Source of the DNA: JANQEU01 sp965601455
GTDB taxonomy: Bacteria; Bacteroidota; Bacteroidia; Cytophagales; Cyclobacteriaceae
NCBI GenBank assembly: GCA_965601455.1
Contig: OZ271831.1
Coordinates: 4,154,001 to 4,218,000, forward strand
Direction of reading: 5' to 3'
DNA: 64,000 nucleotides
Shown here: one piece after another, positions 8,556-16,811 of the stretch
Layout: each line of letters starts with the position of its first letter
Position numbering within the stretch: position 1 is the first letter of the stretch
The notes under the pieces: generated by a model
The model's input: the letters and a program-made list of their open reading frames with translations, nothing else
What the model was told of the DNA's origin: nothing
Database searches by the model: none
Position numbers and translations under genes: made by a program

Positions 8556-9578
8556 CTATAATTTTATCCTCATAATGCTTTCAATTGCTTTCGCTAACTG
8601 GTCATCATCAAAGTTTAGGTGAGTAACGAAACGCACCAAACCCTTACCAAATCCAACGGCTAGAATACCTTCCCCTTCCAGTTTTTCTAAAAGCTCCTTC
8701 TCAGAATATTTTTCATGGACCTTACAAATCACAATGTTGGTATCTACGGGATACACTTCTTCTATGTATGATGTCAAGCGAATCGATGCAGCAAGCTTCT
8801 TCGCCCGTTGATGATCCTCCTTTAATCTATCAATATGATGATCAAGGGCATAGATACAGGCCGCTGCTAAATATCCAGCCTGACGCATACCTCCACCAAA
8901 TACCTTACGAACTCGCTTGGCCTGTAGGTAATCCTCATGAGAACACACGAGAATCGACCCAATCGGGGCTCCCAGACCCTTTGAGAAACAAATAGAGATC
9001 GTATCGAACAATTGTCCAATCTCAAGTGGGTCATAATTAGCCTCGACGGCTGCATTGAAATACCTGGCTCCATCTAGATGCAACCGTAAACCTTTACTCT
9101 TACATAATGAGGCAATGGAGCGAAGATTATCAATCGCGTAGATACTACCTCCGCCTTTATTCATCGTGTTTTCCATGGATACTAATCTGGATACAGGCAA
9201 ATGAATATCATCCGGATTGATTGCGCTCTCAATTTGTTCGGTAGTGATTCTACCTCTGTCACCCTCTAAGAGCTTGGGAGAAACCATTGAATTATACATC
9301 ATACCTCCTCCTTCATATAGATAGATATGGCTGTACTTATCACAGATCACCTCATCCTGGGGCCTGGTAGATACTCTGATTGCAATCTGGTTGGTCATCG
9401 TACCAGAAGGACAGAACAAAGCGGCCTCCTTTCCAAAATATCTTGCGACCTTTTCCTGAAGGGCGTTCACCGTTGGATCGCTTCCAAATACATCGTCACC
9501 AACTTCCGCCGTCATCATGGCATTCAGCATCCCTTCAGTAGGTTTGGTCACTGTATCACTACGTAGATCAATCGTCAT
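8556..9578 (-). CDS. ltaE: Low-specificity L-threonine aldolase
   Basis: A PLP enzyme of the beta-eliminating lyase/GntG aldolase family that cleaves threonine or allo-threonine to glycine and acetaldehyde. It is 340 residues long and begins with the typical IDLRSDTVTKPTEGM. It shows GDDVFGSDPTVNALQ (27-41) and the PLP-binding Lys200 in ISICFSKGLGAPIGS. The length and all key segments are intact. DUF4286 follows it on the same strand. Confidence 0.93.
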   Translation of the reverse strand: MTIDLRSDTVTKPTEGMLNAMMTAEVGDDVFGSDPTVNALQEKVARYFGKEAALFCPSGTMTNQIAIRVSTRPQDEVICDKYSHIYLYEGGGMMYNSMVSPKLLEGDRGRITTEQIESAINPDDIHLPVSRLVSMENTMNKGGGSIYAIDNLRSIASLCKSKGLRLHLDGARYFNAAVEANYDPLEIGQLFDTISICFSKGLGAPIGSILVCSHEDYLQAKRVRKVFGGGMRQAGYLAAACIYALDHHIDRLKEDHQRAKKLAASIRLTSYIEEVYPVDTNIVICKVHEKYSEKELLEKLEGEGILAVGFGKGLVRFVTHLNFDDDQLAKAIESIMRIKL

Positions 9579-9642
9579 AATTCATTGGAATCAGATTGAC
9601 GAATCTAAGTGCGGAAAATCTAAGAAGTATTAAACTGATGAG

Positions 9643-9676
9643 AAAAAAATAAGGGAATCCGAAAAAGAATTCCCTT
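9643..9676 (-). terminator. Intrinsic terminator-like hairpin without an obvious gene
   Basis: AAGGGAAT (9651-9658) and ATTCCCTT (9669-9676) form an 8-bp stem with a 10-base loop, followed on the minus strand by A then seven Ts (9643-9649). No minus-strand gene ends just upstream of it (10000-9677), so it may end a small RNA. It is unlikely to serve ltaE, whose transcription starts below it and runs away from it. Confidence 0.5.
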
Positions 9677-9949
9677 TACTAAACCAATATGATATGAAGA
9701 GGATAAATGTTCAACTAAATATACGCAATACGCAGGAAAAGGTTAATTAATTGAATCATTAATTTTCGTTAATTAATTCTGAAAAGGCCTTCTAAACCCG
9801 TTCTGAACCGAAAGTTATTCGGTAAATGCCCCATTATTCCATGATTGGATTATTTCTTATGTAAATGGTACAATTCTTAGAAGTCACTTTTTTCAACTTT
9901 TTTTTACGATTCATGCGAATTGAATTGAAAAAGGAATGAGAATCATCGG
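9677..9949. other. Intergenic stretch, AT-rich, no gene seen
   Basis: About 270 bp between the orphan hairpin and the sucD promoter. It is rich in TTAATTAA-type sequence and contains no protein-like frame. Together with the hairpin at 9643 it could hold a minus-strand small RNA, but no clear -7 box is visible. Confidence 0.4.
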
Positions 9950-9979
9950 TTGGAGGACAGGGAATATCTGCTATTTTTG
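9950..9979 (+). promoter_or_regulatory. sucD promoter (TTG-N19-TATTTTTG)
   Basis: TTG at 9950-9952, a 19-base spacer and TATTTTTG at 9972-9979 match the Bacteroidota sigma-A promoter consensus exactly. The expected start site is about 17 bases before the ATG at 10002. Confidence 0.75.
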
Positions 9980-10001
9980 TGACCGCAAAAACAAATACCC
10001 A

Positions 10002-10874
10002 ATGAGTGTTCTGGTAAATAAGGATTCCAAAATTATTGTGCAGGGTTTCACCGGTAGCGAAGGCACCTTCCATGCAAGTCAAATGATCGAGTATGGCACC
10101 AACGTAGTCGGTGGTGTTACACCGGGAAAAGGAGGCCAGACTCATTTGGATAAACCCGTCTTCAACACGGTGAAGGAAGCCGTGGATCAAGTAGGGGCTG
10201 ATACCTCGATTATCTTTGTCCCACCTGCCTTCGCAGCCGATGCCATTATGGAGGCAGCCGATGCAGGTATTAAAGTGATTATAACAATAACCGAAGGTAT
10301 CCCTACAAAGGATATGATGCACGCAAAACCTTATGCAAAATCGAGAGGTGCGGTTCTTGTTGGGCCCAATTGCCCCGGTGTTATTACTCCAGAAGAAGCT
10401 AAAGTTGGAATCATGCCCGGTTTCATTTTCAAGAAAGGAAACATTGGAATAGTTTCTAAATCAGGGACACTTACTTATGAAGCCGCCGACCAGGTGGTAA
10501 AAGCTGGATTCGGAGTTTCTACCGCCATCGGCATTGGCGGTGATCCTATCATTGGCACTTCAACTAAAGAGGCAGTTCAACTCTTAATGGACGACCCCGA
10601 GACTCAAGGAATAGTGATGATCGGTGAGATTGGAGGTCAGTACGAAGCTGACGCCGCACGGTGGATAAAGGAACAAGGAAATCCAAAACCTGTAATTGGC
10701 TTTATTGCCGGACAGACCGCGCCTAAAGGGAAACGAATGGGCCATGCTGGAGCTATCATTGGTGGCAAAGACGACACCGCTGCAGCGAAAATGAAGATCA
10801 TGGAAGAGTGCGGGCTTTTTGTGTCAAAATCCCCCGCTGACATAGGAGAAACCGTAGCAAAAGCTATGGGATAG
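10002..10874 (+). CDS. sucD: Succinyl-CoA synthetase alpha subunit
   Basis: The alpha subunit of the citrate-cycle enzyme that interconverts succinyl-CoA and succinate with ATP or GTP formation. From the ATG at 10002 it is 290 residues, the normal length. An extension to 9936 would run through the promoter and is rejected. It has the CoA-binding Rossmann domain (IIVQGFTGSEGTFHA, 11-25), VGPNCPGVITP (about 120-130), and the phosphohistidine loop GHAGAIIGG with His247. The beta subunit gene is not in this window. Confidence 0.96.
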   Translation: MSVLVNKDSKIIVQGFTGSEGTFHASQMIEYGTNVVGGVTPGKGGQTHLDKPVFNTVKEAVDQVGADTSIIFVPPAFAADAIMEAADAGIKVIITITEGIPTKDMMHAKPYAKSRGAVLVGPNCPGVITPEEAKVGIMPGFIFKKGNIGIVSKSGTLTYEAADQVVKAGFGVSTAIGIGGDPIIGTSTKEAVQLLMDDPETQGIVMIGEIGGQYEADAARWIKEQGNPKPVIGFIAGQTAPKGKRMGHAGAIIGGKDDTAAAKMKIMEECGLFVSKSPADIGETVAKAMG

Positions 10875-10890
10875 AGGCCCGTAAAAACAG

Positions 10891-11121
10891 TTATTCAATT
10901 ATACACTCCGCTCCAAGGCTCTCCAAGAGGAGCTTTGCAGCCTCCAAATCAGCTAACGTGACTTTTTGACCGCTATCAGGATCGGTTAAACCTTCACATA
11001 GTTCTTCTCCGGTATCTTCCCCTAAGCAGGACAGGCATTTATCTTTTTTCTCATCATCGCTACAGGAAAGAAAAAGTATAGAAGCAATTAATACAGCGAG
11101 ATATTTAAGTAGTGATTTCAT
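10891..11121 (-). CDS. Small Cys-containing putative lipoprotein
   Basis: A 76-residue protein with a clear lipoprotein signal: MKSLLKYLAV, a hydrophobic core, and FLSC with the lipid-accepting Cys20. The mature part is acidic and has four further Cys (KCLSC, LCEG, AECI), including a CxxC pair that could bind metal or form disulfides. I do not recognise a family. It stands alone between sucD and tyrA, 58 bp from tyrA on the same strand. Confidence 0.7.
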   Translation of the reverse strand: MKSLLKYLAVLIASILFLSCSDDEKKDKCLSCLGEDTGEELCEGLTDPDSGQKVTLADLEAAKLLLESLGAECIIE

Positions 11122-11179
11122 ATTGGTTTTGGTTATATAAGGAATAAGATAGCCAAAACCTCATTTAAAAGAAACCAAA

Positions 11180-12022
11180 TCACTTAAGTATCTTTCTAAT
11201 CTCTCTGGATTGGGTTAAGGAGTGCTTTACGCTTTCACTATCCTCATCTTCAATCGATTGTCGAAGTTTCTGAACTTCCCCCATGAAATTGTCTATCGCT
11301 TCCAGCAGAAATTCTCGATTCTTCAAGAATATTGGGGTCCACATCTCTGGACTACTCTTTGCAAGACGAACGGTGGAGTCAAATCCGGAACCTGCAAGAT
11401 CCAAAATACGATTGTCACCCTCTTCTTCCTTCAATACCGTACGACTTAGACTGTAGGCAATGGCATGACTTAAATGAGATACATAAGCCAAATGCTTATC
11501 GTGATCATGAGAAGACAGGCTGGTTAGATGCATCCCTATACTTTCGAACAGATCTTTCATTTGAGTTACCTTTTCCCCGTCGGATCGCTCTTCGTCGCAA
11601 ATGATCATTGTCTTGCCTTGATACAAGTGATCAATTGCGGCCTTTGGTCCGCTGTATTCAGTACCTGAAATGGGATGAGCAGCAATGTAGTTCTTTCGAT
11701 TCTTGTGATCTATAACGGATCTGGCAATTTTCTCCTTTGTGGAACCAAGGTCCAGAATTATTTGGTCTGATCGGATTAAGTCAAGCCAGCTAGATAATTT
11801 AATCTCAATAACATCCACTGGTATCGCAAGGAAGATGACATCTGCGTCCGCCATCGCCAAAGTTTCCGATGGAGCGATTTTGTCCACCAGTTTTAACGAT
11901 AAAGCCTCTTTGCAGTGTGATTCGCTGATGTCCCATCCGGTAATTATTACGTTATCCAGTTTCTTCAAGGCGAGGCCCATTGACCCTCCAATCAAACCCA
12001 AACCAATTATTGATACCTTCAT
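11180..12022 (-). CDS. tyrA: Prephenate dehydrogenase
   Basis: The NAD(P)-dependent enzyme that converts prephenate to 4-hydroxyphenylpyruvate in tyrosine synthesis. At 280 residues it shows the Rossmann motif GLGLIGGSMG (7-16), the prephenate-site segment AAHPISGTEYSGPKAA with the catalytic His, and the C-terminal helical dimer domain. It lacks ACT or chorismate mutase fusions. Its ATG overlaps the stop of the upstream aminotransferase (ATGA), so both are translated together, a typical aromatic amino-acid pairing. Confidence 0.93.
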   Translation of the reverse strand: MKVSIIGLGLIGGSMGLALKKLDNVIITGWDISESHCKEALSLKLVDKIAPSETLAMADADVIFLAIPVDVIEIKLSSWLDLIRSDQIILDLGSTKEKIARSVIDHKNRKNYIAAHPISGTEYSGPKAAIDHLYQGKTMIICDEERSDGEKVTQMKDLFESIGMHLTSLSSHDHDKHLAYVSHLSHAIAYSLSRTVLKEEEGDNRILDLAGSGFDSTVRLAKSSPEMWTPIFLKNREFLLEAIDNFMGEVQKLRQSIEDEDSESVKHSLTQSREIRKILK

Positions 12023-13149
12023 TTTATCCTATCAATGGCCTCCTGATATACTTGTTCCTCACAACAAAGAGAGATTCTTATATGACTACCTCCCGCTTTG
12101 CCAAAAATATGTCCTGGAGTGATGAATACTCCTTTTTCGTAAAGAAGCTGGTCGACAAGACTGTCAACATCCTCTTCTACTTTTGCCCAAACGAATAAAC
12201 CAGCCTGATCAGTTGAATAGCTTGCGTGCAGAAGATCAAGCAACTGATATACTTTAGCCTTTCTCCTACTGTATACCTTATTCAAAGATTCAAACCAGGT
12301 ACTATCGAGTGAAAGTGCTTTGGTCGCCGCCATCTGTATTGGTTTGAACATACCTGAATCCATGTTGCTTTTAATCCTGAGTACAGCATCAATCAACTTT
12401 TTTGATCCAGCTAACCAACCCACACGCCAACCAGCCATATTAAAGGATTTCGAAAAAGAATGAAGTTCAAGACATCTATCCCGTGACTCTTTATTTTGAA
12501 GAATACTCATTGGATTGTGGTTCTGAATGAAGCAGTATGGATTGTCATGAACAACCAACAAATCTTGTTTGGTAGCGAGTTGGAGTATCCTTTCAAAAAT
12601 TTCACTAGATCCACTTGTACCTGTAGGCATATGAGGATAATTGATCCAGATAAGTCTAATTCTATGGAAGTCCAAATTCTCAAAAAACTCCCAGTCGGGT
12701 TCACCTGTTTCTTTTAATGGATAATATACAGGTTTAGCCTGGACCATCCGTGTTACAGAAGTGTAGGTAGGATAACCTACTTCCGGGATAAGGACTCCGT
12801 CGCCTTCATCTAAAAATGCCATCGAAATATGTGTAATCCCCTCTTTGGAACCCATTAATGGCAATATTTCGGTCGCTGGATCTACTGACGTTTCGAATTG
12901 ATTCAGGTGGAAAGCGGAAATAGCTTCTCTCAATTCCGGAACTCCTCGATACGACTGGTACTGATGTACCCCAGGTTGAATAACCACCTTTTGAAGTTCC
13001 TCTATTACCGATTCATGAGGCGGAAGATCAGGACTTCCAATACCAAGATTCAGGATGGAATGACCATCCTTCTCCAGCTCCCGGATCTCAGTTAGTTTCT
13101 TTGAAAAGTAGTACTCCTGGACATTGTCCAGCCGCCGAGCTGTTTTCAT
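12019..13149 (-). CDS. Class I/II PLP-dependent aminotransferase
   Basis: A 376-residue fold-type I aminotransferase. It shows the substrate-site start NLGIGSPDLPPHESV, YPTYTSVT, the HDNPYCFI segment, and PLP-binding Lys234 in LHSFSKSFNMAGWRVGW. Coupling to tyrA by a 4-base ATGA overlap suggests that it acts on aromatic 2-oxo acids or aspartate, but the substrate is inferred from context only. A TAACATTG sequence, one mismatch from the -7 box, lies 4 bases before its ATG. Confidence 0.9.
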   Translation of the reverse strand: MKTARRLDNVQEYYFSKKLTEIRELEKDGHSILNLGIGSPDLPPHESVIEELQKVVIQPGVHQYQSYRGVPELREAISAFHLNQFETSVDPATEILPLMGSKEGITHISMAFLDEGDGVLIPEVGYPTYTSVTRMVQAKPVYYPLKETGEPDWEFFENLDFHRIRLIWINYPHMPTGTSGSSEIFERILQLATKQDLLVVHDNPYCFIQNHNPMSILQNKESRDRCLELHSFSKSFNMAGWRVGWLAGSKKLIDAVLRIKSNMDSGMFKPIQMAATKALSLDSTWFESLNKVYSRRKAKVYQLLDLLHASYSTDQAGLFVWAKVEEDVDSLVDQLLYEKGVFITPGHIFGKAGGSHIRISLCCEEQVYQEAIDRIK

Positions 13150-13271
13150 TTGGCAATGTTAGACACATTAATATTTGTAGCGAAAAATAGCCAATTCATA
13201 TTGGAAACTACACTCTTCACACCATTGCATACATCTAAAAATGTTAATTTCGATTGTTAATATTCGAGCAA

Positions 13272-14090
13272 ATGGATGAGTTTCTAAGGTTTTTCGTGGA
13301 ATTAACATCGCTGCAAAAAGTAATCTGGATTGTTTCCTGTCTGTTGTTTGCGTGGATACTTGAAAAAGGTATCCCAATGGTCAAGCATGATTACAACAAG
13401 ATTCGACATGACGCAAAGAACCTGTTCTTCATGCTTTTCCTAGTGGTGATCAACGCTTTGGTCGGTATCGCTACAGTAGGTTTATATTTCTGGGTAGAAC
13501 AAAATGAAATTGGTCTTTTGCATTTGTTTGAATTTCCCATTTGGTTAGAGCTCCTTTTGGCATTTCTGTTTCTGGATATGGTCTCCCAGTATTGGGCACA
13601 TTACGCATTACATAAAATCAAATTTGCCTGGAAAATGCACATGGTTCATCATGCGGACACTAAGGTTGATGCGACTACCGGGACTAGAATGCATCCGTTT
13701 GAATACATCTTGAGAGAGACTTTCGTCACCGTAACGGTAGTGGCCATCGGAATACCAGTAGCCTATTATGCCTTCTACCGTATCTGTTCTGTCTTTTTCA
13801 GTTATTGGACACATGCCAACATCAAGCTTCCTGATTGGTTTGATAGAACATTAAGCTATGTGTTTATCACTCCGAAGGCCCACAAGTTTCATCATCATTT
13901 CGAACGCCCCTGGACGGATTCAAACTTTGGAAATATTTTTTCCGTCTGGGACAGGATTTTCGGCACCTATGTCTATGCCGATGAAGATGATATCAAGTAT
14001 GGCCTGGATGTACTTGAGGATGACAGAGATGAGGATCTTAAGTATCAAATGGGGCTACCATTTAATAATAAGGTGAAAACAGACTATTAA
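13272..14090 (+). CDS. Sterol desaturase/fatty acid hydroxylase family membrane protein
   Basis: A 272-residue di-iron membrane oxygenase of the fatty acid hydroxylase superfamily. It has at least four hydrophobic segments and the His clusters HYALHK, HMVHH and HKFHHHF, which bind the two irons. The start at ATG 13272 is preferred over the TTG at 13254. Its substrate is unknown; lipid or carotenoid hydroxylation would fit the family. A bidirectional hairpin follows the stop directly. Confidence 0.9.
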   Translation: MDEFLRFFVELTSLQKVIWIVSCLLFAWILEKGIPMVKHDYNKIRHDAKNLFFMLFLVVINALVGIATVGLYFWVEQNEIGLLHLFEFPIWLELLLAFLFLDMVSQYWAHYALHKIKFAWKMHMVHHADTKVDATTGTRMHPFEYILRETFVTVTVVAIGIPVAYYAFYRICSVFFSYWTHANIKLPDWFDRTLSYVFITPKAHKFHHHFERPWTDSNFGNIFSVWDRIFGTYVYADEDDIKYGLDVLEDDRDEDLKYQMGLPFNNKVKTDY

Positions 14091-14113
14091 AAAAAGGGGA
14101 TCTAATCCCCTTT
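14091..14113. terminator. Bidirectional intrinsic terminator
   Basis: GGGGAT (14096-14101) and ATCCCC (14105-14110) form a hairpin with a 3-base loop, flanked by A-run and T-run. It would end the desaturase transcript on the plus strand and the sigma-factor operon on the minus strand (seven Ts on that strand). Confidence 0.75.
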
Positions 14114-14115
14114 CT

Positions 14116-14280
14116 TTAAATACCACTGTCATCCGCAGGTTCCGTATCACATGATTGATGCCAACCGTGATGCCGGTAAGAGTAATCATACCAATGACTA
14201 GTACCTTTCAACCACACCAAACTTCCAAAAGTCAGACCTGCTGAAAGCAATAAAACCAGGAATCTACTTCTTCTCTTCAT
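14116..14280 (-). CDS. Small membrane-anchored His/Trp/Tyr-rich protein
   Basis: A 54-residue protein starting at ATG 14280. It has a basic N-terminus (MKRRSR), one hydrophobic segment (about residues 7-25), and a short polar tail rich in His, Trp and Tyr (HWYDYSYRHHGWHQSC) that could bind a metal. Its start overlaps the end of the preceding gene by 17 bases, so it is the last gene of the ECF sigma operon. I do not recognise a family. Confidence 0.6.
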   Translation of the reverse strand: MKRRSRFLVLLLSAGLTFGSLVWLKGTSHWYDYSYRHHGWHQSCDTEPADDSGI

Positions 14281-14569
14281 GATCTTCGGATTTTGATTGA
14301 TTATCATCATTTGAATGGTCGCCACATCTACGATTACCAAATCGTGACTTGAATGAATCGTATTCTTCATCGCTCATTGAACGAATTTTATCCGAATAAT
14401 GCCATGAAGGTTGTCTACGATATCGGGATCGAAATCCTCTACCAAACCAAAAGAAAATACCAAGAAGGGTAAAGAAAACGGCTACTTTAAACACAAAGAA
14501 CGGCATCCAAAAGAGTGCAGCACCTATCAAAATCCCTCCCACTATTGTTTTTATAATCTGTCTGTTCAT
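14264..14569 (-). CDS. Small membrane protein of the ECF sigma operon (first MSD-motif protein)
   Basis: A 101-residue protein with two closely spaced hydrophobic segments (about 6-24 and 26-43), then an Arg-rich stretch (GRGFRSRYRRQPSWHY) and a charged helix starting MSDEEYDSF. The C-terminal tail is rich in Asp, Lys, Glu and His. The layout (membrane anchor, basic Trp-containing segment, MSD helix) matches that of the next gene upstream (14631), suggesting that they are paralogues. No known family is recognised. Confidence 0.75.
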   Translation of the reverse strand: MNRQIIKTIVGGILIGAALFWMPFFVFKVAVFFTLLGIFFWFGRGFRSRYRRQPSWHYSDKIRSMSDEEYDSFKSRFGNRRCGDHSNDDNQSKSEDHEEKK

Positions 14570-14630
14570 ACTTGAAAAATATTTGTTTGGTATTGTAGTC
14601 GAACTAAACAGATTTTTACTTTAAATTTTT

Positions 14631-14933
14631 TTAACTTTTTTTCCAACGACCCTTCCACTCCTCCTTTAATTTCTCCTTGTCCTGATCGGACATATGATCC
14701 CATCTATGTTTCCAACGTCGCTTCCATGGAGCCGGACCTGGTCTTCCACCTCTCATACCCAGTAGAAATATTTTACTCAGTGCAAGCAATGCCATAGCCT
14801 GCAGGTAATCAATGGTTTCCACATTATCAAAGGTTGGTGCAACTGCAAAATTCCATAGAGTCATCACTACCCAGGAAATTGCCAAGAAAGCAACCAATAC
14901 AAAAAGGAAAAAAGCAATACCTCTCTTTATCAT
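14631..14933 (-). CDS. Small membrane protein of the ECF sigma operon (second MSD-motif protein)
   Basis: A 100-residue protein with two hydrophobic segments (about 5-30 and 45-60), a basic Trp/Arg stretch (PWKRRWKHRWDH) and a charged helix starting MSDQDKEKLKEEW. It begins 13 bp after the sigma gene, so the two are cotranscribed. It could act as a membrane partner or a target of the sigma factor, but it has no recognisable anti-sigma zinc motif (no HxxxCxxC). Confidence 0.78.
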   Translation of the reverse strand: MIKRGIAFFLFVLVAFLAISWVVMTLWNFAVAPTFDNVETIDYLQAMALLALSKIFLLGMRGGRPGPAPWKRRWKHRWDHMSDQDKEKLKEEWKGRWKKS

Positions 14934-14946
14934 CTTAATAAGTTAA

Positions 14947-15492
14947 TTAATTATCTAATTCATCGTACAACTTTCTCATGCGCTTACGCAAGTGCTTCAA
15001 TGCATATCCTTTCCGGGAAATAATAGTCTTAATACTTTCTTTCTTTTCATCGGCAATCTCCTGAAGGGTCATATCCTCCAATTCATTCTTTACAAAGACT
15101 TCTCTTTGATTTGGCGGAAGCTCTTCAAGACCCGACATCAACTCATTCCAAAAGAGATCCTTAAAAAAAGTATCCTCCTGAAAGTCATGGCCAAGTAAAA
15201 CATCCCTCAATTGCCAATTACCTTCGGCATCTTCATAGACCGGGTCATTCAATAAGAGCTCTGTTTTTTTTCTATAACGGTCAATAATTTTGTTCCGGGT
15301 GACTCGGTACAACCATCCACTTATGCTCTCTATATCATCCAAATTGACCAGACTACTTAGTTGATACCATACTTCTTGCAATAGGTCCTCTGCTTCTTCA
15401 TTTGATGATAATCTACTTCTTATGAAGTTCAATAATTGTTGATTGTATTCGCGAAAAATCTCGCCAAATCCTCCAGAACTTCCTTTGGCCAT
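14947..15492 (-). CDS. ECF-type RNA polymerase sigma factor
   Basis: A 181-residue sigma-70 family factor with region 2 (about 12-80: NFIRSRLSSNEEAEDLLQE, YRVTRNKIIDRYR) and region 4 (about 120-175: LPPNQREVFVKNELEDMTLQEIA, then the recognition helix). It is the first gene of a minus-strand operon with three small membrane proteins, which hints at an envelope-related signal. It is divergent from the metX promoter, with about 55 bp between the sigma start and that promoter. Confidence 0.92.
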   Translation of the reverse strand: MAKGSSGGFGEIFREYNQQLLNFIRSRLSSNEEAEDLLQEVWYQLSSLVNLDDIESISGWLYRVTRNKIIDRYRKKTELLLNDPVYEDAEGNWQLRDVLLGHDFQEDTFFKDLFWNELMSGLEELPPNQREVFVKNELEDMTLQEIADEKKESIKTIISRKGYALKHLRKRMRKLYDELDN

Positions 15493-15546
15493 GAATGGAA
15501 TTTACATGTCATAATGGATTAAATTGAATAAAAACAAAATTTATCC

Positions 15547-15576
15547 TTGCATTTCACGAAAAGCGGTATACGTTTG
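15547..15576 (+). promoter_or_regulatory. metX leader promoter (TTG-N19-TACGTTTG)
   Basis: TTG at 15547-15549 and TACGTTTG at 15569-15576, with a 19-base spacer, match the Bacteroidota consensus. The expected start site (about 15582) lies shortly before the S-box riboswitch. Confidence 0.75.
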
Positions 15577-15595
15577 TAATCGCAAATCGATGAAT

Positions 15596-15696
15596 AATCG
15601 ATTTATTAAGAAGCGCTGAGAGACAGGCTCTATGACGCGCTAGCAACCTTCCGCCAATGATTGGAAAGGTGCTAATTCCTGACAAATAAATTGATT
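15596..15696 (+). promoter_or_regulatory. SAM-I (S-box) riboswitch
   Basis: The closing stem P1 pairs 15596-15607 with 15685-15696 (12 bp, one G-U). Inside are the S-box hallmarks: AAGAAGCGCTGAGAGAC, GGCTCTATGACGCGCTAGCAACC (15627-15649 region), a P3 hairpin CCTTCC...GGAAAGG, and GGTGCTAATTCCTG (15668-15682). This family binds S-adenosylmethionine and turns off methionine genes. It lies between a good promoter and metX, as expected. No intrinsic terminator follows, so control is more likely at translation: the next start codon (15697) touches the 3' strand of P1. Confidence 0.92.
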
Positions 15697-15825
15697 ATGA
15701 AACTACAATTTATCTTCCCGGAAAAGGGTGGGTCACAAGGTGATCAACCCAAACAATCTCAAGCTCAGGCTGTCTTTGTGTCTTTCAACATAGACTTTGG
15801 TTTCACTTTTAACGCTTCACGCTAA
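15697..15825 (+). CDS. 42-residue leader ORF coupled to metX
   Basis: This ORF starts with ATG at 15697, the base after the riboswitch P1 stem, runs 42 codons and stops at TAA 15823-15825, sharing its last A with the metX ATG (TAATG). The product begins MKLQFIFPEKGG and is Gln-rich in the middle (QGDQPKQSQAQA), with Phe-rich beta-like sequence at the end. It has no Cys and no internal Met. I do not recognise a family. Position and overlap suggest that its translation delivers ribosomes to metX, so SAM control of its start would control metX. Confidence 0.6.
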   Translation: MKLQFIFPEKGGSQGDQPKQSQAQAVFVSFNIDFGFTFNASR

Positions 15826-16811
15826 TGCCTACGACAACAGTGACACCAGAAAGCCAAACACTGGAAATTAACAGACCATTTTTACTTGAAAGTGGTTTCT
15901 CCCTTGAAGACATCACCATACAGTATCATACGTATGGCACCCTGAACCCAGATAAGTCTAATATTGTATGGGTATTCCATGCCCTTACCGGAAATAGCAA
16001 CCCGATAGAATGGTGGGATGGCTTTATTGATGAAGAATCTCCAATCAATCCTAACGAACACTACATTATTTGTAGCAACATGCTGGGATCGTGTTACGGT
16101 ACTACCGGTCCTGAAAATGGAAATTTCCCATTAATTACTATTCGCGATATTGTTGGAGTTCAGAAAATCTTACGAGATCACCTTGGAATCAATAAGGTAT
16201 GGTTGGGAATTGGTGGATCCATGGGAGGTCAGCAATTACTGGATTGGGCAGTTCAGGAACCCGACTTCTTTGAAAATATTGTGCCTATCGCTACCAATGC
16301 GGTTCATTCTCCTTGGGGTATTGCTTTCAACGAAGCACAAAGAATGGCTCTTGATAATATTGACAAAGGTAAAGGTCTCGAAGCTGCACGGGCGATAGCC
16401 ATGCTCTCCTACCGCGGGTATCATACCTTCGAGGGAACACAAAAGGACACCGATCAACGATGGGATGATTTTAGTGCCAGTAGCTACCTTAAGTATCAAG
16501 GTGAGAAGTTACGTAAGCGTTTCACTAGCAATACGTATTTGACTCTTTCCAAGGCTATGGACAGTCATAACGTGGGCCGACACCATATTTCCATTCCGGA
16601 AGCTTTAGACCGGATAACATCCAAAGCCCTGGTCGTTGGTATATCCTCCGACTTACTCTTCCCGGTTGCTGAGCAGGAGTTTTTGAACCTACACCTTAGG
16701 GAATCAAAGTTGCATGTAATCGAAAGTCTGTACGGGCATGATGGTTTCCTCACAGAAACACAAGAACTTCGATCGGTACTTGGTGAGTTTTTACAAACTA
16801 CAGGTGTATGA
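15825..16811 (+). CDS. metX: Homoserine O-acetyltransferase
   Basis: An alpha/beta-hydrolase-fold enzyme that acetylates (or succinylates) homoserine in methionine synthesis. At 328 residues it has the nucleophile elbow GIGGSMGGQQ with Ser132, a C-terminal acid segment SSDLLFPVAEQ and catalytic His in YGHDGFLTE. The upstream S-box riboswitch supports a methionine role. Its start overlaps the stop of the 42-codon leader ORF, and its end overlaps the convergent lpd by 14 bp. Confidence 0.95.
   Translation: MPTTTVTPESQTLEINRPFLLESGFSLEDITIQYHTYGTLNPDKSNIVWVFHALTGNSNPIEWWDGFIDEESPINPNEHYIICSNMLGSCYGTTGPENGNFPLITIRDIVGVQKILRDHLGINKVWLGIGGSMGGQQLLDWAVQEPDFFENIVPIATNAVHSPWGIAFNEAQRMALDNIDKGKGLEAARAIAMLSYRGYHTFEGTQKDTDQRWDDFSASSYLKYQGEKLRKRFTSNTYLTLSKAMDSHNVGRHHISIPEALDRITSKALVVGISSDLLFPVAEQEFLNLHLRESKLHVIESLYGHDGFLTETQELRSVLGEFLQTTGV

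Noticed and set aside
9834..10322. A 162-codon frame on the minus strand across the start of sucD
   Set aside because: It is antisense to sucD, which has perfect family motifs and its own promoter; the minus-strand product has no recognisable features.
15715..15760. Terminator between the riboswitch and metX (gtcac/gtga hairpin)
   Set aside because: The stem is only about 4 bp with no following T-run, so it is not a convincing intrinsic terminator.
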